From: Saccharopolyspora_C sp047200635
GTDB taxonomy: Bacteria > Actinomycetota > Actinomycetes > Mycobacteriales > Pseudonocardiaceae
Direction of reading: 5' to 3'
NCBI RefSeq assembly: GCF_047200635.1
Contig: NZ_JBJZOI010000002.1
Location: forward strand, 186,001-250,000
DNA: 64,000 nucleotides
Positions 50,601 through 60,240 of this stretch are shown piece after piece. Within the stretch, counting starts at the first letter, position 1. Every line of letters starts with the position of its first letter. The notes below the pieces were generated by a model. The model saw only the letters and a program-made list of their open reading frames with translations. It did not search any database and was not told the DNA's origin. A program made the position numbers and the translations under genes.

Positions 50601-53600
50601 CCGGGGGGAGACGAGGGGAGCACCGTGCACGCGAGCGGCACCGCCGGGACGGGAGGCGGGCTCGCAGCCGCGCACGACCGGGACGTGCCGGACTGGACCG
50701 CGCTGCGCGGGCCCGACCGGCGCCACCTGAACCAGGACTCCTGCTACGCGGCGCTGAACGCGGCGGGCTACCAGTACGGCCCCGCGTTCCGCGCGATCGA
50801 GCAGGTGTGGCTCGGCGAGGACGAGGCGCTGGCCCGGCTGGTGCTGCCCGAACAGGTCCACGACGCCGCCGCGCACCACGCGCACCCCGTGCTGCTGGAC
50901 GCCTGCTTCCAGACCCTCCTGGTGCCGGAAGTGCTGCGCGACGAGCCGGACGGCGCCGGGTTCCGGTTGCCGCTGTCGCTGGCGGAGCTGCGGCTCGATC
51001 CGATCGGGGACCGGCCGGTCTGGGCGCACGCGCGCATCACCGCTCGCGAGGACGGTGATCTCGTCGGCCGGCTCGCGCTGTTCGCCGAGGACGGCACCCC
51101 GCTGGGCCGCATCGACGGATTCCGGGCGGGCGAGGTGGAGCGGGCGGGTTCGCTGGCTCGCCGGACCATCGACAACTGGCTGGTCGAGCCGGTGTGGCAC
51201 CCGCTGCCCGTGGACGGGCCGGGCACCGCTGCCGGGCGCTGGCTGGTGCTCGCCGACCGTCGGGGGGTGGGCGCGGCGCTCCGCGCCCGCATCGCCGCCG
51301 CGGGCGGCAGCTGCCACCTGGTCCGCCCCGGAGCTCGGTACCGGCGCGGCTGGGCGGAGTCCGAGGTGCGGCCCGGGGAGCGCGACGATCTGCGGCGGCT
51401 GCTCGACGAGCTCGACGCGGAACCCCTCGACCACGTGCTGCACCTGTGGAACCTGGACCTGCCGCCGGTCGAACTCCTGGGCCGCTCGGAGATCGACGCG
51501 CAGGCCGAGCACGGTGGCTACTCGCTCATCGCGCTCGCCGACGTGCTGCGGCAGCGGCGCTGCGAGGCGGAGCTGCACGTGGTGACCCGGGGCGCGCAGC
51601 CGGCCGCGCCCGGGGACGTCCCGGCGCCGCTGGGCGCCCCGGCGTGGGGGATCGGCCGCGTGCTGCGCCAGCAGGAGGCGGTGCGCAACCGGGGCAAGCT
51701 GCTCGACCTCGACCCGGCCAGCACCGACGTCGATGCCGACGCCGCCGACGTGCTGCGCGCCCTCGCCGCGCCCGCGGAGGACGAGATCGCGGTGCGCGGC
51801 ACCGAGTTCCGCACCGTCCGGCTGCGCCCCGCGCGGGACCTGTCGACTCCGCTGCCGACGACGCTGCGGGCTGATGGCACCTACCTGGTCACCGGGGCGT
51901 TCGGCGCGCTCGGCCGGCTGCTGTGCCGCACCCTGGTCAAGCGCGGTGCGCGGCGGCTGGTCCTGATCAGCCGCTCCGGGGTGCCGGAGCGCGCGGAGTG
52001 GCGTTCGGTCGACCCGGACTCCCCGGCGGGCGACCGCGTCCGCTTCGTCCGCGAGCTGGAAGCGCTCGGGGCGCAGCCCGAGCTCGTCCGCCTCGACATC
52101 ACCGACGAGGCGGCGCTGATCGCCTGGCTCGCCGAGCACCGGCGCGGCGAGCCGCAGCCGATCCGCGGCGTCTTCCACCTCGCCGGGAACCTGCGCGACG
52201 CGCTGGTGCCCGACCTGGACCGCGAGTCCTACCACGCGGTGCACGCCCCGAAGGTGGTCGGAGCCCAGCTGCTGCACCGGCACCTGCGCGACGAACCGCT
52301 GGACCACTTCGTGCTGTTCGCCTCGATCGCCTCGCTGCTGACGACCGCGGGCCAGACCAACTACGCGGCGGGCAACGCCTTCCTCGACGCGCTGGCGCAC
52401 CACCGGCGCTCCCTCGGGCTGCCCGCGCTCAGCATCGACTGGGGGCCCTGGGCCACCGGCATGATCGAGGAGCACGGGCTCGTCGAGCACTACCGGACCG
52501 CGCGCGGCATGAGCTCGCTGACCCCCGAGGGCGGCATGGCGGTGCTGGAGCGGATCCTCGGCCAGCGGCAGGCGCAGCTCGTCGTCGCCACCGTCGTCGA
52601 CTGGCCGACCTTCCTCGCCTGGTACCCCGTCGTCCCGCCACTGGTCGCCGAGCTCGCGGCCGCCGCCGAATCCGGGAACCCGGGCGAGACCGCGGGATTC
52701 CTCGACGTCTTCCGCACCGCGGGGCCCGAACACCGCCGCGCCCTGCTGACCGAGCGCTTCACCGAGCTGGTGGCGGGCGTGCTGCGGGTGCCGCCGGAGT
52801 CGGTGGACGGGGAGACCGGGCTCAACGCCCTGGGCCTGGACTCGATGCTCGCGATGGAGCTGCGCGCGCAGATCCAGGCGGAGCTCGGCGTCGCGCTGCC
52901 GGTGGTCGCGCTGCTCGGCAACACTCCGGTGCACGAGCTGGTCGAGCAGGTGCACGACGAGCTCGCGGGGGCCACGGGCGAGGGCGAGGGCGCGGGGGCG
53001 GCCGTGGAGGTGTTCCGCGACGAGCACCGCTATCCGCTCACCCAGAACCAGAAGGCGCTGTGGTTCCTCAAGCAGCTGCACCCCGACGGCTTCGCCTACA
53101 ACATCGGCGGGGCCGTCGAGATCCGCGCCGAACTCGACCCTCGGTCGCTGGAGCAGGCGTTCGGCGAGCTGGTGGCCCGGCATCCGAGCTTGCGGGCGAA
53201 CTTCCTGCTGCACCGGGGAGAACCGGTTCAGGTGATCTCGCCGGAAGCGGTACCGGACTTCGCGGTCCTCGACGTCCGGGGCCTGGACTGGGACGAGGTG
53301 CACCGCAGGATCGTCGAGGAGTACCGCGAGCCCTACGACCTCGAACGCGATCCGCTGATCCGGCTCAGGCTGTTCCAGCGCGCCCCCGACCGCTGGGTGC
53401 TCGTGAAGGCCGTGCACCACATCATCTCGGACGCGATCTCCACGTTCACCTTCATCGAGGAACTGCTCGCCTGCTACGAGGGCCTGCGACGGGGCGAGCC
53501 GGCCCGGCTTCCCCCGCTCGCCGCGACCTACCTGGACTTCCTGAACCGGCAGAACGCCTTCCTGGCGGGGCCGGACGCGCGGCGGATGCTCGACTACTGG

Positions 53601-56600
53601 CGCTCCCACCTGCCGGAGCGGGTCGAGGTGCTGAACCTGCCGACCGACAAACCGCGCCCGCTGGTGCAGACGCACAACGGGGCGTCGGAGTTCTTCGCGC
53701 TGGACACCGGGCTCAGCGCCCGGGTGCACGAGCTGGCGCGCGAGCACAACGTCACCCCGTTCGTGGTGCTGCTCAGCGCGTACTACCTGCTGCTGCACCG
53801 CTACTCGGGGCAGGACGACCTCGTCGTCGGCAGCCCCGTCACCGGCCGCACCGCTCCCGAGTTCGGCTCGGTCTACGGCTACTTCGTCAACCCGCTGCCG
53901 CTGCACGCGCACCTCGGCGGCGACCCGACGGTGGCCGAGCTGCTGGACCAGGTCCGCACCGCGGTCCTCGGCGGGCTGGACAACCAGGAGTACCCCTTCG
54001 TCCTGCTGGTCGAGCAGCTCGGGTTGCAGCACGACCCGAGCCGGTCGGCGGTGTTCCAGGTGATGTTCATCCTGCTGCACCACAAGGTCTCGGCCGAGCG
54101 GTACGGCTACCGGCTCGACTACGTGGAGCTGCCCGAGGAGGAGGGGCAGTTCGACATCACGCTGTCGGTCTACGAGGACGAGGCCGACCAGCGCTTCCAC
54201 TGCGTGTTCAAGTACAACACCGACCTGTTCCTGCCCGCGACGATGCGGCGGCTGGCCGAGCACTACACCGCGTTGCTCGACGCGCTCACCGACGCGCCAC
54301 CCGCGCGGCGGATCGGGGAGCTGCCGATGCTCGGCGAGGCGGAGACGACGCGCATCCTCGGGGAGTGGAGCGGCGCCGGCCGCGAACCGCGCCCGGACGC
54401 CCCGGTGCACGAGCTGATCGTCTCGGCGGCCCGCGAACATCCCGAGGCGATCGCGGTCTCGGATCCCGGGACCGGCCGGCGGATGAGCTACGCCGAGCTG
54501 GACGAGCTGTCCGGGCGGCTGGCCCGCGCCCTGCGGGCCCGCGGCATCGGCGAGGGTTCGATCGTGGCGCTGTGCCAGGCCAAGAGTCCCGAGCTGATCG
54601 CCTCGGTGCTCGCGGTGCTGCGCGCGGGCGCGGCCTACCTGCCGCTGGACCCGGGGCACCCGCCGGACCGGCTCGCGCTCGCGGTGCGCCACGCGGCGGC
54701 GGTGCTGGTGCTCGCCGACGAACCGGCGCGGGCGCTGCCCGGGACGACGGCGGAGGTGCGCACCCCGGCGGAGCTCGCCGCGGAGGCCGCCACCGCACCC
54801 GACGACGCGGAGGTGCGCGTCGGGTTGGAGGCGCCCGCCTACGTCTGCTGCACCTCCGGCTCCACCGGGCTGCCGAAGGCCGTCCAGGTCAGCCACCGCA
54901 ACCTCGCTTCCGCCCAGGCGTCCTGGCAGCGGGAGTACGGGCTCGGCGGCGACGCCCGGGTGCACCTGCAACTGGCCAGCACCGCCTTCGACGTGTTCAC
55001 CGGGGACCTGGTGCGGGCGCTGTGCTCCGGCGGAACCCTGGTGCTCGTCGACCGGGAGCTGCTGTTCAACACCGCGCTGCTGCACCGGACGATGGTGCGG
55101 GAGCGGGTCGACTGCGCCGAGTTCGTGCCCGCCGTGGTGCGCGGGTTGGTGGAGCACTGCGAATCCCGGGGCGCGCGACTGGACTTCATGCGGGTGCTGG
55201 TCGTCGGTTCCGACGTGTGGAAGGTCGAGGAGTACCGGCGCCTGCGCGAGCTGTGCGGGGCGGACACCCGCCTGATCAGCTCGTACGGGGTCACCGAGGC
55301 CACGGTGGACAGCACCTGCTTCGAGGGCTCCACCGAGGGCTTGGAACCCGGGCAGCCGGTCCCGATCGGCACCCCGCTGCCGAACACCACCTGCTACGTG
55401 CTCGACGCCCGGGAGCGCCCGGTCCCGGCGGGCGTGACCGGGGAGCTGTGGATCGGCGGGAGCGCGGTCGCCACCGGCTACCGGGGCGCTCCGGAGCAGA
55501 CCGCCGAGCGGTTCCGCACGATCTCCCCGGGTGGGGAGCCGGTGCGCTGCTACCGCACGGGCGACCTGGCGCGCTGGGACGCGCGGGGCGTGCTGCACCT
55601 GCTCGGGCGGGCCGATTCGCAGATCAAGGTGCGCGGGCACCGGATCGAACTCGGCGAGGTCGAATCGCACCTGGCCGCCTGGCCGCAGCTCAAGCGGGCG
55701 GTGGTGGTGGCGCGCCCGGACTCCGGCGGGGAGACCGCGCTGTGCGCCTACTGCGTACCGGTGGACGGCGCGGAGCTGGACCGGCGCGGTCTGCGCCGCC
55801 ACCTGGCCGAGCACCTGCCGACCTTCATGATCCCGGCGCACCTGGTCGAGCTGCCCGAACTGCCGCTGACGGTGAGCGGCAAGGTCGACCTCGACGAGCT
55901 GCCCGCCCCCGTGGCCGCGCGGAGCCGCGACCACGAGCCGATCACGACGCTGTTCGAGGAGCGGATGGCCGCGCACTGGCAGACCTTGCTCGGCGTCGGG
56001 GAGATCGGCCTGCAGGACGACTTCTTCGAGCTGGGCGGCAGTTCGATCAAGCTGATCGAGCTGATCCACCACGTGCAGGCGGAGTTCGACATCACCGTGG
56101 CGGTCGGCGAGCTGTTCAAGACCACGACCCTGCACGGCATGGCCAAGACGGTCGAGCACGTGATCACCGGGCGGCTGCCGGGCTCCCAGCCCTACGTGCG
56201 GTTCAACGAGGGCCGCGGCGGCCCGCTCTGCTGCTTCCCGCCGGTCGGCGGACACGGGTTGGTGTACCGCCAGTTCGCCGGGCAGCTCACCGAGCACGAG
56301 CTGATCGGGTTCAACTACCTCGCCGGCCAGGACAAGATCGCCCGCTACGCGGATCTGGTCGAGGCCTTCCAGCCGGAGGGGGCCTGTCGGCTGCTGGGCT
56401 ACTCGCTGGGCGGGAACCTGGCCTTCGAGGTCGCCGCCGAACTGGAGCGGCGGGGTCGGCTGGTCGCCAGGGTGGTCATCGTCGACTCCTACCGGATCTC
56501 GACGCCGTTCGAGGTGGGGGACGAGCAGCTCGCGGAGTTCGAGCGGGAGCTGGCCGAGCACCTGCGCAGGCACACCGGCACCGACGTGGTGGCCGAGGAG

Positions 56601-56873
56601 ACGCGGGACCAGGCCCGGGACTACCTGGAGTTCTGCGGCCGCACCCCGAACACCGCGGTGCTGGACGCGCCGATCACGGTGCTCAGCGATCCGCACAACC
56701 TCCCCGTCCACCTCACCGGCGAGGAGGGCGGCTGGCAGGACCGCTCGCGGTGCGGAGCCGAGGTGCTGCGCGGGTCCGGGACGCACGCCGACATGCTCGA
56801 CCGCGAGCACGTCGGGGCGAACGCGGACCTGGTGCGCGAGGTCCTGGCCGGAGGTGCGGCCGATGTCGCCTGA
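47616..56873 (+). CDS. ftdB: Hybrid iterative PKS-NRPS, polycyclic tetramate macrolactam synthase
   Basis: A 3085-residue single-module megasynthase of the PTM type: it builds two polyene chains iteratively and joins them to ornithine. Domains in order: KS (C185, H320, H360); AT (S631 in GHSTGE, and YHS at 733-735 in the malonyl-type position); DH (H929, D1095); KR (TGAFGALG near 1424, Y1583); ACP (S1743); condensation (HHIISDA from 1934); adenylation (TSGSTGLPK near 2412); peptidyl carrier (GGSS, S2810); thioesterase (S2930 in GYSLGG), which would form the tetramate. There is no enoyl reductase. Adenylation-pocket residues read D, V, G...S, V, D, as in ornithine codes. Residue 23 is a TTA codon. 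Confidence 0.94.
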   Translation: MVTESSTSPHEDKIAIIGIGCRLPGGATTPGSFWQNLVDGRDCLVPTPPDRYDIGTLRSADPAKAGRLVGGRGGYVDGFDEFDPAFFGISPREAAHMDPQQRKLLEVTWEALEDGGQRPADLAGTDVGVFVGAFTLDYKILQFGDLDFTTLAAHTATGTMMTMVSNRISHCFDFRGPSVSIDTACSSSLVAVHLACRSLRTGESGLAVVGGTSLQLAPQYTISETRGGFLSPEGRSRTFDAAADGYVRSEGVAAVVLKRFADARRDGDPVYALITGSGVNQDGRTSGITVPDGNRQAELVERVCAEAGLLPGDLHYVEAHGTSTAVGDPIEANALGRALAHGHRDGDERYVGSVKTNIGHTEAAAGVASLIKVALAVRAGRIPPHINLDVLNPAIDLAALPYRIPLELTEWPAHEGPARAGVNSFGFGGTNAHVLVEEAPAAPPVEDAPSAPSVLPISARDEDSLRRRVESIRAELDRVGEAGLRDLGYTLARRRQHHPTRLCVVHSGAASLRERLDAHLRGAADPRVVADRCRDTGGLVWAFSGMGPQWWAMGRQLFEAEPVYREAVERCDAEIRDLAGWSLVDELLAEESESRMGETWLAQPANFAVQVGLAALWRHRGVRPDAIVGHSTGEIAAFHEAGVYSLRDAVTIALHRSRLQQRLTGTGTMLAVALDEAEALERIRGRGDRVSVAAVNGPAAITLAGDEDELRALAAELEAERVFTRPLDVRVPYHSARMEPIKGELLEALSEIRPGRARIPLHLTGTEEWARGPELDAGYWWRNVREPVRFRAAVDRLVAAGHRTFLEIGPHPVLAHPIRECLAHAEVEGVALPSLRRREDEVECLLTSLAALHARGAEVDWSRLHPAGQVVALPPYPWARDRYWTEPDPVAQIRLGRLDHPLLGRRLATAEPGWELGLDLERLPYLDDHRIQGTVVFPAAGYVEMAAQAVRALTGDDRVLLRDLEFRRALFLADGEVGKVQLALAGESARFTVATPGGDEGSTVHASGTAGTGGGLAAAHDRDVPDWTALRGPDRRHLNQDSCYAALNAAGYQYGPAFRAIEQVWLGEDEALARLVLPEQVHDAAAHHAHPVLLDACFQTLLVPEVLRDEPDGAGFRLPLSLAELRLDPIGDRPVWAHARITAREDGDLVGRLALFAEDGTPLGRIDGFRAGEVERAGSLARRTIDNWLVEPVWHPLPVDGPGTAAGRWLVLADRRGVGAALRARIAAAGGSCHLVRPGARYRRGWAESEVRPGERDDLRRLLDELDAEPLDHVLHLWNLDLPPVELLGRSEIDAQAEHGGYSLIALADVLRQRRCEAELHVVTRGAQPAAPGDVPAPLGAPAWGIGRVLRQQEAVRNRGKLLDLDPASTDVDADAADVLRALAAPAEDEIAVRGTEFRTVRLRPARDLSTPLPTTLRADGTYLVTGAFGALGRLLCRTLVKRGARRLVLISRSGVPERAEWRSVDPDSPAGDRVRFVRELEALGAQPELVRLDITDEAALIAWLAEHRRGEPQPIRGVFHLAGNLRDALVPDLDRESYHAVHAPKVVGAQLLHRHLRDEPLDHFVLFASIASLLTTAGQTNYAAGNAFLDALAHHRRSLGLPALSIDWGPWATGMIEEHGLVEHYRTARGMSSLTPEGGMAVLERILGQRQAQLVVATVVDWPTFLAWYPVVPPLVAELAAAAESGNPGETAGFLDVFRTAGPEHRRALLTERFTELVAGVLRVPPESVDGETGLNALGLDSMLAMELRAQIQAELGVALPVVALLGNTPVHELVEQVHDELAGATGEGEGAGAAVEVFRDEHRYPLTQNQKALWFLKQLHPDGFAYNIGGAVEIRAELDPRSLEQAFGELVARHPSLRANFLLHRGEPVQVISPEAVPDFAVLDVRGLDWDEVHRRIVEEYREPYDLERDPLIRLRLFQRAPDRWVLVKAVHHIISDAISTFTFIEELLACYEGLRRGEPARLPPLAATYLDFLNRQNAFLAGPDARRMLDYWRSHLPERVEVLNLPTDKPRPLVQTHNGASEFFALDTGLSARVHELAREHNVTPFVVLLSAYYLLLHRYSGQDDLVVGSPVTGRTAPEFGSVYGYFVNPLPLHAHLGGDPTVAELLDQVRTAVLGGLDNQEYPFVLLVEQLGLQHDPSRSAVFQVMFILLHHKVSAERYGYRLDYVELPEEEGQFDITLSVYEDEADQRFHCVFKYNTDLFLPATMRRLAEHYTALLDALTDAPPARRIGELPMLGEAETTRILGEWSGAGREPRPDAPVHELIVSAAREHPEAIAVSDPGTGRRMSYAELDELSGRLARALRARGIGEGSIVALCQAKSPELIASVLAVLRAGAAYLPLDPGHPPDRLALAVRHAAAVLVLADEPARALPGTTAEVRTPAELAAEAATAPDDAEVRVGLEAPAYVCCTSGSTGLPKAVQVSHRNLASAQASWQREYGLGGDARVHLQLASTAFDVFTGDLVRALCSGGTLVLVDRELLFNTALLHRTMVRERVDCAEFVPAVVRGLVEHCESRGARLDFMRVLVVGSDVWKVEEYRRLRELCGADTRLISSYGVTEATVDSTCFEGSTEGLEPGQPVPIGTPLPNTTCYVLDARERPVPAGVTGELWIGGSAVATGYRGAPEQTAERFRTISPGGEPVRCYRTGDLARWDARGVLHLLGRADSQIKVRGHRIELGEVESHLAAWPQLKRAVVVARPDSGGETALCAYCVPVDGAELDRRGLRRHLAEHLPTFMIPAHLVELPELPLTVSGKVDLDELPAPVAARSRDHEPITTLFEERMAAHWQTLLGVGEIGLQDDFFELGGSSIKLIELIHHVQAEFDITVAVGELFKTTTLHGMAKTVEHVITGRLPGSQPYVRFNEGRGGPLCCFPPVGGHGLVYRQFAGQLTEHELIGFNYLAGQDKIARYADLVEAFQPEGACRLLGYSLGGNLAFEVAAELERRGRLVARVVIVDSYRISTPFEVGDEQLAEFERELAEHLRRHTGTDVVAEETRDQARDYLEFCGRTPNTAVLDAPITVLSDPHNLPVHLTGEEGGWQDRSRCGAEVLRGSGTHADMLDREHVGANADLVREVLAGGAADVA

Positions 56874-58539
56874 GGCCCGGACCGAGACCTCCACCGGGCG
56901 GGAACCCAGCGTCATCGTGGTCGGAGGTGGCATCGCCGGGTTGGCGACCGCCTGCTACGCGCGGATGAGCGGGCTGCGGACCCGGGTGTTCGAGAAGCAC
57001 GTGCTGCCCGGCGGCTGCTGCACCGCCTGGGGCCGCGACGGCTACGTCTTCGACTACTGCATCGAGTGGCTGACCGGCACGGCGGCGGGCAACGACGCCA
57101 ACCGCGTCTGGCGGGAGCTCGGCGCGCTGGACGGCAAGAGCATCACCAACTTCGAGATGTTCAACCGGGTCGTCGGCGCTGACGGTAGGGAGGTGACCTT
57201 CTACCACGACCCGGACCGGTTGCAGCGGCACCTGCTGGAGGTCTCCCCGGCCGACGCCCGCCAGATCCGCGCGTTCTGCCGTGACCTGCGGCGGTTCCTG
57301 GCGGTGGACGTCTTCCCGTTCCTGGTTCCCCGCCCGCTTCAGACGACGCGGCAGGCGCTGGCGGCCTGGGCGAAGATCCTGCCCGCCTTCGCCCTGTTCT
57401 GGCGCACCGCGGCCACCAGGATGGAGAGCTTCACCGGGAGGCTGCGGGATCCGCTGCTGCGGCAGGCGTTCCCGAACATCTTCTTCCAGGACCACGAGAC
57501 CTTCCCGCTGCTGCCGTACCTGTTCAACATGGCCTCGGCCCATCACGGCAACGCGGGCTTCCCGCAGGGGGGTTCGCTGGGGCTGGCCCGCTCGATCGAG
57601 CGACGCTACCTGGATCTCGGCGGGGAGATCCGCTACCGCACCCGCGTGGAGCGAATCCTCGTCGAGGACGGCCGTGCCGTCGGGGTGCAGCTGCGCGACG
57701 GCACCCGGCACCACGCCGATCACGTCGTGTCGGCCTGCGACGGGACCACCACGATCTACGGGATGCTGGAGGGGCGCTACACCAGCCCGGTGGTGGACCG
57801 CCTCTACGGCGAGATGCTGCGCAAGCCCGGCGAGGTGTACCCGGGTGTGGTCTCGGTGTTCGTGGGAGTGGACGGCGAGTTCCCGGCCGAGACCCCGCAC
57901 AGCACCACCTACCTGCTGTCCGAGGAGGACGGCGCCGCGCTGCCGGGTTCGGCGCAGTGCAGCCTGGTCGTCCAGCTGCGGTCGCGGTACTGGCCGGGCT
58001 GCGCCCCGCCGGGCAAGTCGCTGCTGCACTGCACCTACTTCACCGACTTCGCGTCGTGGAAGGAGCTGCGCCGCACGAACCGCCGGGAGTACCGGGCGCG
58101 CAAGCAGCGCGCCGCCGACTTCGTCCGCTCCTTCCTGGAGCGCCACCACCCGGGCGTCGGCGAGCGCGTCGAAGTGGTCGACGTGGCCACGCCGGTCACC
58201 CAGCACCGCTACACCGGCAACTTCGAGGGCAGCATCCTCGCCTGGAAGTCGTTCGGGGAGGCCGACGACCTGGTGGCGAAGCTGGTGGACCGAGAACGGA
58301 TGCGGCTGCCCGGGCTCCGCGGGTTCTCGATGGCGGGTCAGTGGGTCGCCGGTGGCGGCCTGATCCGCGCGGCGTCCTCCGGCCGGTTCGCCGCGCAGTT
58401 CCTCTGCGCGGAGCTCGGGGTGCCGTTCCGAGCGTGGGAGAGCGAACAGCAGCAGCGGCCCTGGTCGCCCGAGATGCTCGGCGAACTGCCGCTGCTGGAC
58501 CGGAAACCGGCTCGGCACGACAGGAGGAACGAGCGGTGA
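56863..58539 (+). CDS. ftdC: PTM ring-forming FAD oxidoreductase (phytoene-desaturase-like), first copy
   Basis: A 558-residue FAD enzyme of the phytoene dehydrogenase/CrtI group. GGGIAGLATACYAR binds FAD near residue 24, LPGGCCTAWGRDGYVFD follows, and the C-terminal segment is MAGQWVAGGGLIRA. In PTM clusters such enzymes cyclise the bound polyene macrolactam to form carbocycles. The ATG at 56863 has GGAGG eight bases upstream and overlaps the end of the synthase gene by 11 bases. It overlaps the next, paralogous gene by GTGA. Which ring each copy forms cannot be told here; the ftdC name follows gene order. Confidence 0.88.
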   Translation: MSPEARTETSTGREPSVIVVGGGIAGLATACYARMSGLRTRVFEKHVLPGGCCTAWGRDGYVFDYCIEWLTGTAAGNDANRVWRELGALDGKSITNFEMFNRVVGADGREVTFYHDPDRLQRHLLEVSPADARQIRAFCRDLRRFLAVDVFPFLVPRPLQTTRQALAAWAKILPAFALFWRTAATRMESFTGRLRDPLLRQAFPNIFFQDHETFPLLPYLFNMASAHHGNAGFPQGGSLGLARSIERRYLDLGGEIRYRTRVERILVEDGRAVGVQLRDGTRHHADHVVSACDGTTTIYGMLEGRYTSPVVDRLYGEMLRKPGEVYPGVVSVFVGVDGEFPAETPHSTTYLLSEEDGAALPGSAQCSLVVQLRSRYWPGCAPPGKSLLHCTYFTDFASWKELRRTNRREYRARKQRAADFVRSFLERHHPGVGERVEVVDVATPVTQHRYTGNFEGSILAWKSFGEADDLVAKLVDRERMRLPGLRGFSMAGQWVAGGGLIRAASSGRFAAQFLCAELGVPFRAWESEQQQRPWSPEMLGELPLLDRKPARHDRRNER

Positions 58540-60239
58540 CTCGCGAGACGATGATCATCATCGGTGGGGGTCTTGGCGGGCTCTCCACCGGTTGCTACGC
58601 GCAGATGAACGGATACCGCTCCCGGATCTTCGAGATGCACGAGATCCCCGGCGGTTGCTGCACCGCGTGGGACAAGGGCGATTTCACCTTCGACATCTGC
58701 GTGAGCTGGCTGCTCGGGAACGGCCCCGGCAACGAGATGCACCAGATCTGGTTGGAGCTCGGCGCCTTGCAGGGCAAGCAGATGCGCCACTTCGACGTGT
58801 TCAACGTGGTGCGCGGACGGGACGGGCGGGCGGTCTACTTCTACTCCGATCCCGACCGGTTGCAGGCGCACCTGACGGAGCTCTCCCCGGCCGACGCCCG
58901 GCTGATCCGGCACTTCTGCGACGGCCTGCGCAAGTTCCGGAAGGCGATCACGGTCTACCCGTTCCTCAAGCCGGTCGGCCTGATGGGCCGGCTCGAACGC
59001 TGGCGGATGCTGGCCTCCTTCCTGCCGTACGCGAACGTCATCCGCACCTCGATCACCACCCTGATGTCGGACTACTCGGCGAAGTTCCGCGATCCGCTGC
59101 TGCGGGAGGCGTTCAACTTCATCCTCTACGAGAAGCACCCGGCGTTCCCGGTGCTGCCGTTCTACTTCCAGCTCGCCTCGCACGCGAACCGCTCGGCCGG
59201 GGTCCCGGAGGGCGGCTCGCAGGGCCTGTCGGACTCGATCGAGCAGCGCTACCGCCGCCTCGGCGGGGAGATCACCTACAACGCGAAGGTGATCGAGGTC
59301 CTGGTGGAGCACGACCGCGCGGTCGGGGTGCGGCTCAGCGACGGCAGCGAGCACCGGGCCGACATCGTCGTGTCCGCCTGCGACGGGCACACCACCACGA
59401 TGAAGCTGCTCGGCGGCCGCTACCTCACCGACACCTGCCGGCGGCTCTACGGCGAGACCATCGACGAACCCGGCATGATCTTCCCCGGCTACTTCGCGCT
59501 GTTCCTCGGTCTGAACCGCCCGTTCCCGGACGGCGAGCCCTGCACCACGCACCTGCTCGACGAGGAGGTGGCGTCGCAGCTGATCGGGCTGCGGCACCCG
59601 AGCATCAACGTGCAGTTCCGCAGCGAGCACTACCCGGACCTCGCCCCGCCGGGCGGGACGGTCGTGTACGCGACCTACTTCTGCGACATCGAGCCCTGGC
59701 GCGAGCTCAGCACCGGCCCCGAGCAGCGCAGCCGGATCCGGAGGGGGGCGGAGGTGCACACCCTGCCGGTGCGCCGGGGCACCGCCTACTACGCGGCCAA
59801 GCGGCAGGTGAAGGACGCGCTGGTCGACTTCCTCGACGCGCGCTACCCCGGGTTGCGGGACTCCGTGGTCACCCGGGACATCTCCACCCCGCTCACCCAG
59901 GTCCGCTACACCGGCAACTACGACGGCACCGTCCTCGGCTGGCAGCCGTTCGTGGAGGGCGGCGAGGCGATGGAGGAGGAGATCAAGAAGAACGGTCCGC
60001 GCTTGCCCGGGCTGGAGAACTTCTACCTCTCCGGGGTGTGGGCCACCACCGGCGGCCTGATCCGGGCGGTCGGCGCGGGCCGGCAGGTCATGCAGTTCGT
60101 CTGCCGCGACGACGCGAAGGAGTTCACCGCGCACATCGACGAATCCGCACCACCGCCCACCCACCTGATCATCCCGGTGGGCCCGGACGCACCCCGGTCA
60201 CCCGCCGAAGCGGAGCCGGTCTCGCAGCGAGGAGCCTGA
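58536..60239 (+). CDS. ftdD: PTM ring-forming FAD oxidoreductase (phytoene-desaturase-like), second copy
   Basis: A 567-residue paralogue of the preceding enzyme. It has the FAD motif GGGLGGLSTGCYAQ, IPGGCCTAWDKGDFTFD, SACDGHTTTMKLLGGRY, and the C-terminal GVWATTGGLIRAVGAG. AGGAGG lies before the GTG start. Both copies keep all FAD motifs, so both should be active. Two oxidoreductases plus a reductase is the gene set of clusters making tricyclic PTMs such as the 5-5-6 compounds, whereas ikarugamycin-type clusters manage with one. It has an 18-residue Pro-rich tail and ends one base before the next gene. Confidence 0.88.
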   Translation: MTRETMIIIGGGLGGLSTGCYAQMNGYRSRIFEMHEIPGGCCTAWDKGDFTFDICVSWLLGNGPGNEMHQIWLELGALQGKQMRHFDVFNVVRGRDGRAVYFYSDPDRLQAHLTELSPADARLIRHFCDGLRKFRKAITVYPFLKPVGLMGRLERWRMLASFLPYANVIRTSITTLMSDYSAKFRDPLLREAFNFILYEKHPAFPVLPFYFQLASHANRSAGVPEGGSQGLSDSIEQRYRRLGGEITYNAKVIEVLVEHDRAVGVRLSDGSEHRADIVVSACDGHTTTMKLLGGRYLTDTCRRLYGETIDEPGMIFPGYFALFLGLNRPFPDGEPCTTHLLDEEVASQLIGLRHPSINVQFRSEHYPDLAPPGGTVVYATYFCDIEPWRELSTGPEQRSRIRRGAEVHTLPVRRGTAYYAAKRQVKDALVDFLDARYPGLRDSVVTRDISTPLTQVRYTGNYDGTVLGWQPFVEGGEAMEEEIKKNGPRLPGLENFYLSGVWATTGGLIRAVGAGRQVMQFVCRDDAKEFTAHIDESAPPPTHLIIPVGPDAPRSPAEAEPVSQRGA

Positions 60240-60240
60240 A

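Noticed and set aside
47682..56933. A 3083-codon open frame antisense to the PKS-NRPS gene, and a 1681-codon frame in another phase
   Set aside because: High GC at third positions leaves complementary frames open. These contain no domain motifs and are rich in Arg/Pro/Gln/His, and the PKS-NRPS domains are unmistakable on the + strand.
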